Shown: positions 16,846 to 26,774 of the stretch, in pieces
Numbering within the stretch: the stretch's first letter is position 1
Layout: every line of letters starts with the position of its first letter
Origin: Carboxylicivirga sp.
GTDB taxonomy: Bacteria > Bacteroidota > Bacteroidia > Bacteroidales > Marinilabiliaceae
Assembly: GCA_025210475.1 (NCBI GenBank)
Contig: JAOARW010000121.1
Span: 1-64,000 of the forward strand
Direction of reading: 5' to 3'
DNA length: 64,000 nucleotides
Translations under genes and position numbers: made by a program
Notes under the pieces: generated by a model
What the model was told of the DNA's origin: nothing
The model's input: the letters and a program-made list of their open reading frames with translations, nothing else
The model's database searches: none

Positions 16846-18021
16846 ATGAGTAAAGAAACGATTAACTATAAAATGCTGTTGCCTGTTATCACTACCTTTT
16901 TTGTGGTGAGTTTTGTTGATTTAGTAGGAACAGGGGTGGATGAATTAAAGCAAAGTTCAGATACGCCGGCCTATCTGTTACAGCTCATTCCATTTGTGGC
17001 ATTTATATGGTACTTTGTATTATCTGTTCCGGTAGGCATCTGGCAGTCGCGTGCAGGCAAAAAACGGGTGTTAAGTGTATCCTTGATCATTACAACAATT
17101 GGCTTGTTTGTGCCAATTCTGGGTAATTCATTACCCGTTATCTTGCTTTCGTTTTCATTGTTGGGAATTGGTAATACCATTATGCAGGTATCCGCCAGTC
17201 CATTATTAATTGATGTAGTGCCTGAATCAAAGGCATCGGGTATTTTAAGTTTTTCTCAGTTTATAAAGTCACTGGGATCGATGATAGGGCCTTATGTGGC
17301 AGCGGTTGTAGGACCTTTTTTGGCTGCTGCCATTGGCTTCGAGGGCGAAGGAACCTGGCGTTTTGGTTTGTATTTATTAGGATTGGTTTCCTTGCTTGTT
17401 TTTTTATGGCTAAATGCCACTGAATTAAATGAAATTCGAAAAACTGACGAAACGGTTACATTATCATCTTGTTTCAGTTTGTTGCGTAACAGATATATTG
17501 CTATGATGGTATTGGGCATATTCGCTGTTGTGGGCATCGATGTGGCCATTAATTCGAATATCGGGAGTTTTCTTCATCTTAAATTGGGCATAGATATGGA
17601 GGCCGCCAAATATGGTAAATCGGTGTATTTCTTTGCAAAAATGCTGGGAACGCTGGTGGGTGGATTTTTACTAATGCGTTTTAATGCCAACACTTTTTTA
17701 CGTTTTTCAACTCTTCTGGCGATTCTTTTTGTCATTGCTTTAAGTTTTATCCAGCATCAAATTATGGCCTGGATACTGGTTGGACTGGTAAGCATTGGTG
17801 TTTCAAATATCTTTCCACTGATTTATTCAATAACAGTGGGTAATTACTCTGGCCGCGCCAATGAAATATCAGGCCTGATGATGATGGCCATCTCCGGTGG
17901 CGCCATATTTCCAATGGTAGTGGCATTTGCCATGGAGGTAAACTTGAATGGTGGTCTGTGGATCATTTTAGGACTACTTTTATTTATCCTGATGCTAACA
18001 AGCATAAAATCAAAAAAATAA
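16846..18021 (+). CDS. MFS sugar transporter
   Basis: The 391-residue protein has about 12 hydrophobic helices and MFS-type loops: GIWQSRAGKKRVL after helix 2, with the basic run Arg-Ala-Gly-Lys-Lys-Arg. It also has MGxx-like small-residue helices such as LLGIGNTIMQVSASPLL. It resembles the sugar:H+ symporters of Bacteroidota. It probably brings the released mannose, or another sugar made by the neighbouring glycosidases, across the inner membrane for the ROK kinase encoded just upstream. It is followed 23 bases later by the first GH92 gene. Confidence 0.8.
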   Translation: MSKETINYKMLLPVITTFFVVSFVDLVGTGVDELKQSSDTPAYLLQLIPFVAFIWYFVLSVPVGIWQSRAGKKRVLSVSLIITTIGLFVPILGNSLPVILLSFSLLGIGNTIMQVSASPLLIDVVPESKASGILSFSQFIKSLGSMIGPYVAAVVGPFLAAAIGFEGEGTWRFGLYLLGLVSLLVFLWLNATELNEIRKTDETVTLSSCFSLLRNRYIAMMVLGIFAVVGIDVAINSNIGSFLHLKLGIDMEAAKYGKSVYFFAKMLGTLVGGFLLMRFNANTFLRFSTLLAILFVIALSFIQHQIMAWILVGLVSIGVSNIFPLIYSITVGNYSGRANEISGLMMMAISGGAIFPMVVAFAMEVNLNGGLWIILGLLLFILMLTSIKSKK

Positions 18022-18044
18022 AAAACAACTAAAGCTAACAATAA

Positions 18045-20414
18045 ATGAACTCAAAACTATGTTCAAACATATCAACAAAGGTGAGCAAGACAATCTTGTC
18101 AATAGTGATGGTACTGCTTATCGTTTCGTGTCAGAATAATGATATAAATCTACGCGATTACGTCAATCCTAACATCGGCACTGCACATAGTCGCTGGTTC
18201 TTTTATACACCGGCTGCTTTACCTTTTGGAATGGCTAAGCCGGCACCATCGACCAATGGGCATTATGGAAACAAGTGGGGGTGGGAAGCGGTAGGATACG
18301 ATGAGCGCCACACTTCCATCGAAGGATTTGTAAACGTTCATGAGTTTCAGCTTGGGGGCATTTCGCTGATGCCCATTTGTGGCGATTTGAAAACAGTACC
18401 AGGAAAACTAGAGGATCCTGATTCGGGCTATCGGTCGCGCTTTAATAAAAGCACCGAAGTTGCTAAGCCAGGTTATTACAAAGTGGAATTGGATGATTAC
18501 AATATCCAGGTGGAGCTGACATCTTCTAAACGGGTAGCTTTTCATCGTTATACATTTCCTGAAAATTCAGAGGCACATATAATTTTCGATATTGGCCGCC
18601 GCCAAGGGGAAAGCGGAGCAGTTATTGATGCCAAAGTTTATAAGAAAGATGATAATTGTATCGAAGGTTGGGTAAGAACCTTACCTGAGTACGTCAAAAA
18701 ATATCAGAAAGGGGCTTATGTGGACATGTATTTCTCTGCCCAACTAAATCAGTCAATCAATCATTTCGGTGTTTTCCGGAATGATTCCATAATGTCAGAT
18801 AAGAATTCGATTGATGGCATTGGAGCTGGTGCCTATGTTACTTTTGATACGCATGAGGCTAAACAAGTTGAGGTGCAGGTGGGCTTATCTTATACATCCA
18901 TTGAGAATGCAAGAAAGAACTTGTTAGCAGAAACCGTATCATTCGATGAAGCACATAAAACTGCTGCCAGGGTCTGGAACGAGGAACTTGGAAAAATTGC
19001 AGTTTCAGGAGGAGACGAACATGATAAAGTGAAATTTTATACGGGCTTATATCACGCTTTGCTGGGGCGAGGATTAGCCAGTGATGTTAATGGAGCATAT
19101 CCGAGAAACGATGGTTCAATTGGTCAGATACCATTGGACAAAGTCGATAAACCCCAATTTGATTTTTACAATACGGATGCCGTTTGGGGAGCATTCTGGA
19201 ATCTGACACAGTTGTGGACACTGGCCTGGCCCGATTACTACAATGACTTTGTACAGTCGCACTTATTGGTTTATAAAGATGCCGGTTGGTTAGGCGATGG
19301 TTTGGCCAATAGCCGCTATGTATCTGGTGTTGGAACCAATTATGTGGGCCTCATTATAGCATCGGCTTATAATTGTGGTATTCGTAATTATGATGTCGAT
19401 ATCGCTTTTGAAGCAGCCTTAAAAAATGAACTGGAGTGGAAAGATCGACCTTTGGGAGCAGGCAAACTGGATGTAAGGGCGTTTGTAGAGAATGGCACCA
19501 TTACTCATACTGATAATCACGGTGAGATCGCTGAGGCAACCATGTTTTCGGCTTCACATGTGCTGGAGTATTCTTTCAGTGCCAGTGCAGTTGCCAATAT
19601 GGCTGCCAGTTTGGGTAAAGAAAAGGAGTTTAATCAACTCCATTCATTATCGAAAGCATGGCAGACCTTGTTCAATGATCAGAATGGTTTTATTCACCCC
19701 ATCGATTCGCTTGGTAATTTTATCGATGATTTTAATCCTTTCCAGGCCTGGCGAGGCTTTCAGGAGGGTAATGCCTGGCAATATAGTTTTTATGTGCCTC
19801 ATGATTGTAGTTCATTGGTCAGGCGGATTGGTAACGATCGTTTTATTCAACGGCTCGATTCGGTATTCTTGTCATCGCGGGCGATGGGCTTTGGTGGAGG
19901 TAAAGAGATTGATGCCTTTGCTGGTGTCGAAACCCTTTATAATCATGGAAATCAACCCAGTTTGCACATTCCCTGGTTATACACTTGTGCCGGAGCGCCT
20001 GAGAAAACACAGTTCTGGACGCGAACCATTTGCAACGAGTTTTACGGTAATGATCCGATTCATGGATACGGTTATGGTCAGGACGAAGATCAGGGGCAAC
20101 TCGGAGCCTGGTATGTGATGGCCTCCATTGGTTTATTTGATGTGGCAGGTTTAACAGGCGAAAATCCATACATGCAGATTGGCAGCCCGGCATTTGATGA
20201 GATAAAAATCAGCTTGAATCCGGAATATTATTCAGGTAAATTTATAACGATACGCTCGTACAATAATAATGCGGGGAATTTGCTAATTGAAAGCTTGTCA
20301 ATTAATGGTGAATCAACCAATGAAAGAAGCATATCCTTTCATGAATTGATGAAAGGCGCAACTATTGAAATCAATAAAAAATCTTCAAAATACTTATACA
20401 ATGATAAGAAATAG
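18045..20414 (+). CDS. GH92 alpha-mannosidase lipoprotein
   Basis: A 789-residue lipoprotein with lipobox VSC after a hydrophobic stretch. GH92 hallmarks run along its length: YVNPNIGTAHSRWFF near the N-terminus, EGFVNVHEFQLGG, DPDSGYRSRF, a central FYNTDAVWGAFWNLTQLW and the catalytic-region DEDQGQLGAWYVMASIGLF at about residue 680. GH92 enzymes are Ca-dependent exo-acting alpha-mannosidases that trim N-glycans or yeast mannan; the linkage cannot be read here. The start is uncertain: a GTG at 18081 would give a shorter, more typical lipoprotein signal and would place the 18-bp palindrome (18060-18077) just before the start, as in the GntR gene. The end overlaps the next gene by 14 bases. Confidence 0.9.
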   Translation: MNSKLCSNISTKVSKTILSIVMVLLIVSCQNNDINLRDYVNPNIGTAHSRWFFYTPAALPFGMAKPAPSTNGHYGNKWGWEAVGYDERHTSIEGFVNVHEFQLGGISLMPICGDLKTVPGKLEDPDSGYRSRFNKSTEVAKPGYYKVELDDYNIQVELTSSKRVAFHRYTFPENSEAHIIFDIGRRQGESGAVIDAKVYKKDDNCIEGWVRTLPEYVKKYQKGAYVDMYFSAQLNQSINHFGVFRNDSIMSDKNSIDGIGAGAYVTFDTHEAKQVEVQVGLSYTSIENARKNLLAETVSFDEAHKTAARVWNEELGKIAVSGGDEHDKVKFYTGLYHALLGRGLASDVNGAYPRNDGSIGQIPLDKVDKPQFDFYNTDAVWGAFWNLTQLWTLAWPDYYNDFVQSHLLVYKDAGWLGDGLANSRYVSGVGTNYVGLIIASAYNCGIRNYDVDIAFEAALKNELEWKDRPLGAGKLDVRAFVENGTITHTDNHGEIAEATMFSASHVLEYSFSASAVANMAASLGKEKEFNQLHSLSKAWQTLFNDQNGFIHPIDSLGNFIDDFNPFQAWRGFQEGNAWQYSFYVPHDCSSLVRRIGNDRFIQRLDSVFLSSRAMGFGGGKEIDAFAGVETLYNHGNQPSLHIPWLYTCAGAPEKTQFWTRTICNEFYGNDPIHGYGYGQDEDQGQLGAWYVMASIGLFDVAGLTGENPYMQIGSPAFDEIKISLNPEYYSGKFITIRSYNNNAGNLLIESLSINGESTNERSISFHELMKGATIEINKKSSKYLYNDKK
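18060..18077. promoter_or_regulatory. Second copy of the candidate GntR operator
   Basis: TGTTCAAACATATCAACA differs by one base from the palindrome at 15147-15164. Here it lies inside the first codons of the GH92 frame if translation begins at 18045, or four bases before the GTG at 18081 if translation begins there. Its position at the junction of the kinase/transporter genes and the glycosidase genes would let the GntR protein control a second transcript. Confidence 0.45.
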
Positions 20415-21711
20415 GATTAGGGTAAGTTGGTTCTGGCTTTTATTGCTGCCGCTGTTGGTAGCCTGCCAATCGAAATCGAAAATCAGCGAAGAGTTAAAAA
20501 TAGCCATTGAGAGCAATGAAAGCTTTGCCTTTGTGAAGCAAAAAGCACTGGAAATTGTGAAAACAGGTTTCAATGCTGGTGATGGCTATGGTGAAGTATG
20601 GATTCGTGATTACAATACTTTTATTGAGTTGTCTGCCGAAGTATATCCACAGGAAACACTGAAAGAGAATTTAAGGGTGTTTTTCCGTCTGCAGGGAGAT
20701 GATGGCAATATACTGGATGGGTTTATTCCCCAAAGTAAAGCGGTACAAACTGAAGGGGGCTATCAGTATTTCTACAGCGATTTGGAACCGAACTATTGCG
20801 GACATAAAAATACAGTTGAAACAGATCATGAATCGTCTCTGGTGCAAGCTGTTTACAAGTATATTAAAAAGACCGGTGATGTCGATTTTCTGAATGAAAA
20901 AATAGGCGATAAAACAGTGGGCGAGCGATTAGAGTGGTCCATGCAGTTTTTACTCGATCACCGCTGGAGCGAAGCACATGGGTTGATCTATGGTGCTACA
21001 ACGGCCGATTGGGGCGATGTACAGCACAGCCATCCCTGGGGTGTTTATATTACCGAGGATACAAAATATTGTGTTGATATTTACGACAACGCCATGATGA
21101 TTATTGCATTGAATAACATGATTGAGCTGCTTCCGGAACTTAACAAAAAGTGGCAACTGGTTAGGGATGATTTAATGGTGAATGTGATGAATCACCTTTG
21201 GGATGAATCGAATCAAAAATTCATTCCCCATGTTTACCTCGATGGTTCGCCTTACCCCGAGGAATTCAATGAGAATGAAATATATTACCATGGCGGAACT
21301 GCGGTTGCCATTGAAGCCGGTTTGTTAAACAAACGCCAGATAAAGGTATCGCTGGATAAGATGATTGCCAATGTGAAGGCTTCAGGTGCCGGATCAATAG
21401 GGCTCACCATGTATCCGCCATATCCGGAATGGGCTTTTGAAAACGAAGGCATGTATCCTTACGGCTATCAGAATGGCGGTGACTGGACCTGGTTTGGTGC
21501 CCGCATGATTCAGCAATTGGTGAATTATGGATTCTATCAAGAGGCTTACGATCAGTTGTTACCAATGACCAATCGTGTAGTTGCTAACAACGGCTTTTTT
21601 GAATGGTACACAGTGGATAATGAACCGACCGGATCGGGTACGTTCCGTGGATCGGCCGGAGTACTTTATAAGGCGATAGAGTTGTTAGAAGATTTAACGA
21701 AGGAGAAATGA
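20401..21711 (+). CDS. Six-hairpin glycosidase-like lipoprotein
   Basis: A 436-residue lipoprotein (lipobox VAC after residues LLLLPLL). It has the look of an (alpha/alpha)6-barrel glycoside hydrolase: VWIRDYNTFIELSAE early on, ETDHESSLVQAVYKYI, GATTADWGDVQ, DIYDNAMMIIALNNM and EWYTVDNEPTGSGTFRGSAG near the end. Acidic residues in the RDYN, TADWGD and EWYT motifs could be catalytic. The exact GH family is not clear; GH63- or GH37-related barrels are closest in style. The start at 20401 puts the lipoprotein signal first and overlaps the GH92 gene by 14 bases, showing tight coupling. It probably acts on the same mannose-containing glycan. Confidence 0.7.
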   Translation: MIRNRIRVSWFWLLLLPLLVACQSKSKISEELKIAIESNESFAFVKQKALEIVKTGFNAGDGYGEVWIRDYNTFIELSAEVYPQETLKENLRVFFRLQGDDGNILDGFIPQSKAVQTEGGYQYFYSDLEPNYCGHKNTVETDHESSLVQAVYKYIKKTGDVDFLNEKIGDKTVGERLEWSMQFLLDHRWSEAHGLIYGATTADWGDVQHSHPWGVYITEDTKYCVDIYDNAMMIIALNNMIELLPELNKKWQLVRDDLMVNVMNHLWDESNQKFIPHVYLDGSPYPEEFNENEIYYHGGTAVAIEAGLLNKRQIKVSLDKMIANVKASGAGSIGLTMYPPYPEWAFENEGMYPYGYQNGGDWTWFGARMIQQLVNYGFYQEAYDQLLPMTNRVVANNGFFEWYTVDNEPTGSGTFRGSAGVLYKAIELLEDLTKEK

Positions 21712-23471
21712 GTAAGAGAAGAGAAACCAAACAATTTTTATTGCCAACGATAAAAGAACCGGTTCATTCGGGGAATTATGATATTTACCCCAGCATGCTT
21801 TTAGAGGAGGGTTTGATAACGGATGATGTCCAACATTTAGCTGTCTTGCTGAAGGATCAAGCAACCATTATAATTGATGGGTATGTTGGCGTATTTTTCG
21901 ATGAATTGGTTGAGAAGTTAAGCAGTGCCTTTCAGGAATTAGGAAAGCGTGTGAATACCATTGCAGTAGAGCAGGCTCTTAAACAAGCGGATGATATAAA
22001 TCAAATGATTGAGCCATTTTTAGGTGGCGATGATCCGATATTTGGAAAACGCACAAGCTTGAAATTGCTTGATTTCTTCGACGAAAAAAGCCTGTCGCAA
22101 ATTCAATTGAATCAACAGTTTGATATTAATATTATTTATGGGGTAGGGGCCAGTCTGCTTAAGCTTGAAGGTACTTTGCTCTACATTGACTTACCAAAAA
22201 ATGAGCTGCAGTTCCGCGCACGTGCCGGGGCCGTTACAAACTTGGGAGCAACTGAGCCGATGCCTGGCAAAGCCATGTATAAACGTTTTTATTTTGTCGA
22301 TTGGGTGGTGTTGAACAGCCACAAAGCATCCATCCTCCAACAAATTGATGTGGTGGTTGACGGACAGCAAACCGATGCTGTTGTATGGATGAAAGGAGAT
22401 GATTTACGCAATGGACTGAAAAAAATGTCTCGTAATGTATTTCGTGTGCGTCCATGGTTTGAACCGGGTGCCTGGGGAGGTCAATGGATTAAGGATAAGA
22501 TCAAAGATCTGAATCAGGAGGTGATTAATTATGCCTGGTCGTTTGAGCTGATTGTACCCGAAAACGGCCTTTTATTCGAAAGTGACGGTCGATTATTAGA
22601 GGTTTCTTTCGATTGTTTAATGTTTCAGGAGCATCAAGCTGTAATGGGGCAGCATGCAGACAAGTATCAATACGAGTTCCCTTTACGTTTTGACTTTCTT
22701 GATACCTTCGATGGGGGTAACCTATCCATTCAGTGCCATCCCCAACTCAACTATATGCAACAGCATTTTGGTGAAACCATCACACAGGAAGAAACCTATT
22801 ATATTCTGGATGCCGGGAAGGACGCCAAGTGTTATCTGGGATTTCAGGAGTCAATCAATCCTGAGGCATTTGAAAAGGAATTGCAATACAGTTTTGAGCA
22901 GAAAAAGCCGATTGATATCACCAAGCACGTTCAGGTGCATGATTCCAATAAGCATGATTTATTTCTGATTCCGCCCGGAACAATTCATGGATCCGGGACT
23001 GAAAATCTGGTGCTGGAGATCAGTACAACGCCTTACATTTTTACGTTTAAGATGTATGATTGGCTGCGGGTGGATTTAGATGGTAAGCCTCGTCCGATCA
23101 ATGTGAAACGAGGCATGGAGAATCTGAATTTCGAGCGAAAAGGGCAGTATGTTAAAGAGCATTTGATAGCCAAGCCAAAACTTTTGAATAAAACCGACAA
23201 GTTTGAGCACTATCATCTGCCAACCCATAAAAATCACACTTACGATGTGGAGCGATATACCATCCAAAAGGAGGTTGAGATTCAAACCAATGAAAAGTGT
23301 AATGTTCTGTCCTTGGTAGAAGGAAGCAGCATCATCGTTGAAACAGAAAAAGGAAACCGACAACACTTCAATTATGCTGAAACATTCGTTATTCCTGCCG
23401 CTGCGGGATCGTATAAGCTAATTAATGAATCGAATAAGGAAGCCATCGTTGTTAAAGCTTTTATGAAATAA
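21708..23471 (+). CDS. Class I mannose-6-phosphate isomerase with extra N-terminal domain
   Basis: A 587-residue cytoplasmic protein. The C-terminal part (about 320-587) is a cupin-type phosphomannose isomerase with zinc-ligand motifs IQCHPQL (His), QEETYYILD (Glu) and IPPGTIHGSG (His). It interconverts mannose-6-phosphate and fructose-6-phosphate. The first 250 residues are extra compared with ordinary ManA. They look like a nucleotide-kinase fold with IIIDGYVGVFFDELVEKL in place of a P-loop, so they are probably not an active kinase. The start ATG overlaps the previous stop (ATGA). With the ROK kinase it completes a mannose to fructose-6-phosphate route. Confidence 0.8.
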   Translation: MSKRRETKQFLLPTIKEPVHSGNYDIYPSMLLEEGLITDDVQHLAVLLKDQATIIIDGYVGVFFDELVEKLSSAFQELGKRVNTIAVEQALKQADDINQMIEPFLGGDDPIFGKRTSLKLLDFFDEKSLSQIQLNQQFDINIIYGVGASLLKLEGTLLYIDLPKNELQFRARAGAVTNLGATEPMPGKAMYKRFYFVDWVVLNSHKASILQQIDVVVDGQQTDAVVWMKGDDLRNGLKKMSRNVFRVRPWFEPGAWGGQWIKDKIKDLNQEVINYAWSFELIVPENGLLFESDGRLLEVSFDCLMFQEHQAVMGQHADKYQYEFPLRFDFLDTFDGGNLSIQCHPQLNYMQQHFGETITQEETYYILDAGKDAKCYLGFQESINPEAFEKELQYSFEQKKPIDITKHVQVHDSNKHDLFLIPPGTIHGSGTENLVLEISTTPYIFTFKMYDWLRVDLDGKPRPINVKRGMENLNFERKGQYVKEHLIAKPKLLNKTDKFEHYHLPTHKNHTYDVERYTIQKEVEIQTNEKCNVLSLVEGSSIIVETEKGNRQHFNYAETFVIPAAAGSYKLINESNKEAIVVKAFMK

Positions 23472-23529
23472 TGATTAACAAACTGCAGTGGGAATAATTC
23501 TTTGCTGTTTCTAAAACAAACCATTCTCA

Positions 23530-26500
23530 ATGAAAACTTATATATCACTTTTCATTTTTGTTATTTGCATGTTTAGTGCGTGCAAACAAGAGTCTACCAT
23601 TGTTTGGCAAATTGGAGAAAATAATAATTCAGGAGCCGACTTTGCTTTGTATCCCGATGATTACAATGAATTTATTGCCAATGATTTTGGCTGGGAAGAT
23701 AAATACTTTTTGATTGGTCATTCCGAAGCGAAACAGAACTGGCCTTACATTATTCCTGGAACCAGCGATACCTGGGGTGGTACCTGGGGAACATCGGGTT
23801 GGCGATCGAGCACACTGAACATACTATTCGGAGTGGATCAATTACCCGCGAAGGGAGATTGGAAGCTAACTATTGATATTTTAGATTGCAATTCAAAAGA
23901 CCTGCCATTACTAAAGTTAATGGTGAATGGTAAGGCCTGGAAATTCAGGCTTCCTGATTTTAATTCAAATAGCTCGATCGATACATTGCCTTCCAATAGC
24001 GAATATCTATTGGAGATTCCACTACCTTCAGGACTGATGAAAGCGGGAGGTAATGAAATAAGCATGACAACGCTGGAAGGATCTTGGATTAAATTTGATC
24101 AAATCAAATTGGAAGGGCCTACTTCTGTTCAGTTAATACAGCCACACAAGGCCTATATCCGGGAAGTTAAAATGGCAGGTTATAAACTTAATGAAACACC
24201 TGTCTTATTGGTTGATGTGGAACATTTGCAAGGCCAGCCAGAGCTTAAGGTGATGGTGGATGGTGAACAGGCGTTTGATGCAACAGTTGAGCAGGGACGT
24301 TACATTTTTGAAGTTCCCATGCCGCTTGATAAAATTGGACAAACAAGCCGATATGAAATTCAGGTTGATGAGGTGACAGTTGCTGATGGCACGGTAAAAC
24401 CTCAGGCAACAAAAGAAGCGAAACCCGCCAGCTATGTCGACACGAAGATGGGAACAGGTCATTCGCGCTGGATGATTGCCCCTGGCCCATGGATGCCTTT
24501 TAGCATGGTTAAGCTAAGTCCTGATAATCAGAATCCGAGCTGGCAGGGAGGTTATGAGCCAGTTTTTGAGTCCATTGGTACCTTTTCACACATTCATGAA
24601 TGGACCATGGCCGGATTGGGTACCATGCCAACTAATGGGGCTTTGCAATTGGAAGTGGGCGATGAGAAAGATCCTGATAGTGGTTATCGCTCGCGCATCA
24701 ACAAAGAAACAGAGAAGGCTCCCATTGGGCATTACAGTGTTGATCTGGTAGATTACGACATTCAGGCAGAGCTAACATCAACCACAAGGTGTGGTTTTCA
24801 ACGCTATACCTTTCCAAAGGACAGGGATAGTTCACGTGTATTACTGGATTTGGTCATTCCGGCAGAATATACCTACAATTGCCAGGAGGCTTACATTCAT
24901 AAAACCAGCGATTACAGGATCGAAGGATATAGTCACCAATTAACGCCCAATACCTGGAGTGGTGGTATATCACAGGAGTACATTGTGCATTTTGTAGCTG
25001 AATTTGATCAGCCTATAAAAGGCTTTAAGGTGTGGACCGATGAAGGTATTCAGGAAGTCAATGAACTAAGAGCAGATAAACCGGAAGATGTCGGGGCCGT
25101 TGTGGAATTCGATACCCGCGAAAACAACATCGTTCAGTTGCGTACCGGTATTTCGTATGTGAGCATCGAAAATGCACAACTAAACCTGGAAGAGGAGATA
25201 AGCAATAGACACAATTGGGATTTTAATTCGGTGCGTCAAGGTCACATCGACACCTGGAACAATTTATTAGCGCGTGTGAAGATCGAAACCAACAACCAGC
25301 TGGAAAAGAAACGTTTTTATAACAGCATGTACCGTTCCCTTTGCAGTCGCAACATTTTTAGTGATGTAAATGGCGAATGGCGCGATGCTGATGAACGCAT
25401 TCAGAAAATGAACGATCCAACTTCGCCGACTTTGGGTTGCGACGCTTTCTGGAATACCTTCTGGAACCTGAATCAATTCTGGAACCTGGTAACACCCGAG
25501 TGGAGTAATCGTTGGGTTAATTCTCAATTAGCCATGTATGATGCCAACGGATGGCTGGCCAAAGGGCCGGCAGGTATGGAGTATATTCCGGTGATGGTGG
25601 CCGAGCATGAAATCCCAATGATTGTTGGAGCCTATCAAATGGGCATTCGCGATTATGATGTGGATAAAGCCTACGAAGCGGTGAAGAAGATGCAAACAAC
25701 TCCTGCCCGTGAAGTAGGAGGGGGCTTTGCCGGAAACCGCGATTTATTGCCTTACCTTAAATACGGATATGTTCCTTATGACTTGGGGCGCTTCTCCAAT
25801 TCCTTGGAATATGCTTTTGACGATTGGACGGTATCGCAATTTGCCAAGTCATTGGGCAAGAAAGCCGACTATCATCAATTTAAGAAACGCGGCAATAACT
25901 GGAAAAATGTGATTGATACCGAAACCGGCTATGCGCGAATGAAGGATTCGAACGGAAAGTGGAAAGAAGATTTTGATGCCTATAAATCGGGTGCTAATCA
26001 TCACTATGTAGAGGGCAATGCCTGGCAGCTGACTTATTTTGTGCCCCAGAATGTACCTGCACTCGCTTCTATGATTGGCAAAGATCGCTTTATTGATCGC
26101 CTCAACTGGGGATTTGAAGAGAGTGATAAAACGCGCTACAACGGCATGAATGATCAGTATTGGAATTATCCGGTTATTCAGGGCAATCAGCAATCAATGC
26201 ATTTTGCCTTTCTTTTCAATTGGGTTGGAAAGCCTTGGTTAACGCAGAAGTGGAGTCGCGCCATCGTTGATCGGTATTATGGCTATGGTGTATCCAATGC
26301 CTATTTAGGCGATGAGGACCAGGGGCAGATGAGTGCCTGGCTGGTTATGGCTTCATTAGGACTTTTTCAAACCGATGGTGGTTGTCGTGCCCAACCTGTT
26401 TATGAAATTGCCAGTCCCTTGTACGAAAAAGTTGAAATTGATCTTGGTCAGCAATTCGGTCGGGGCAAAATGTTTATCATCGAAGCCAAAGGAGCATCAC

Positions 26501-26640
26501 GTTTGAATAAGTATGTGCAGTCGGCAAAGTTAAATGGAAAAAAGTTAAATGATTTTAAGTTCCCGGCCAGCGAATTGTTGAAAGGAGGTAAACTAGAATT
26601 GGAGATGGGGGATAAACCAAACAAAAATTGGGGTATATGA
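23530..26640 (+). CDS. Large GH92 alpha-mannosidase lipoprotein with N-terminal beta domains
   Basis: A 1036-residue lipoprotein (lipobox FSAC). The N-terminal region (about 25-200) starts TIVWQIGENNNSGADFALYP and has DWKLTIDILDC and LKLMVNGKAWKF. This resembles the jelly-roll domain III found in family 4 polysaccharide lyases and likely binds carbohydrate. A second beta region spans about 205-295. GH92 follows from about 300: YVDTKMGTGHSRWM, EWTMAGLGTMP, DPDSGYRSRI, GCDAFWNTFWNLNQFW and DEDQGQMSAWLVMASLGLF. It probably acts at the cell surface or in the periplasm on larger mannosides. The 58-base gap before it may hold its own promoter. It closes the locus. Confidence 0.9.
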   Translation: MKTYISLFIFVICMFSACKQESTIVWQIGENNNSGADFALYPDDYNEFIANDFGWEDKYFLIGHSEAKQNWPYIIPGTSDTWGGTWGTSGWRSSTLNILFGVDQLPAKGDWKLTIDILDCNSKDLPLLKLMVNGKAWKFRLPDFNSNSSIDTLPSNSEYLLEIPLPSGLMKAGGNEISMTTLEGSWIKFDQIKLEGPTSVQLIQPHKAYIREVKMAGYKLNETPVLLVDVEHLQGQPELKVMVDGEQAFDATVEQGRYIFEVPMPLDKIGQTSRYEIQVDEVTVADGTVKPQATKEAKPASYVDTKMGTGHSRWMIAPGPWMPFSMVKLSPDNQNPSWQGGYEPVFESIGTFSHIHEWTMAGLGTMPTNGALQLEVGDEKDPDSGYRSRINKETEKAPIGHYSVDLVDYDIQAELTSTTRCGFQRYTFPKDRDSSRVLLDLVIPAEYTYNCQEAYIHKTSDYRIEGYSHQLTPNTWSGGISQEYIVHFVAEFDQPIKGFKVWTDEGIQEVNELRADKPEDVGAVVEFDTRENNIVQLRTGISYVSIENAQLNLEEEISNRHNWDFNSVRQGHIDTWNNLLARVKIETNNQLEKKRFYNSMYRSLCSRNIFSDVNGEWRDADERIQKMNDPTSPTLGCDAFWNTFWNLNQFWNLVTPEWSNRWVNSQLAMYDANGWLAKGPAGMEYIPVMVAEHEIPMIVGAYQMGIRDYDVDKAYEAVKKMQTTPAREVGGGFAGNRDLLPYLKYGYVPYDLGRFSNSLEYAFDDWTVSQFAKSLGKKADYHQFKKRGNNWKNVIDTETGYARMKDSNGKWKEDFDAYKSGANHHYVEGNAWQLTYFVPQNVPALASMIGKDRFIDRLNWGFEESDKTRYNGMNDQYWNYPVIQGNQQSMHFAFLFNWVGKPWLTQKWSRAIVDRYYGYGVSNAYLGDEDQGQMSAWLVMASLGLFQTDGGCRAQPVYEIASPLYEKVEIDLGQQFGRGKMFIIEAKGASRLNKYVQSAKLNGKKLNDFKFPASELLKGGKLELEMGDKPNKNWGI

Positions 26641-26774
26641 GATTATATCATTACTTAAAAAATAGATAATTAGCTGACGTGTTTTTATTTGTTCGTAATC
26701 GAACAGGCCTTTGTTGCAATATCGTTCAAATGTTTACTGCTTAAACAGGTGATTGTGGTTGTTGTTGTCAGTCA

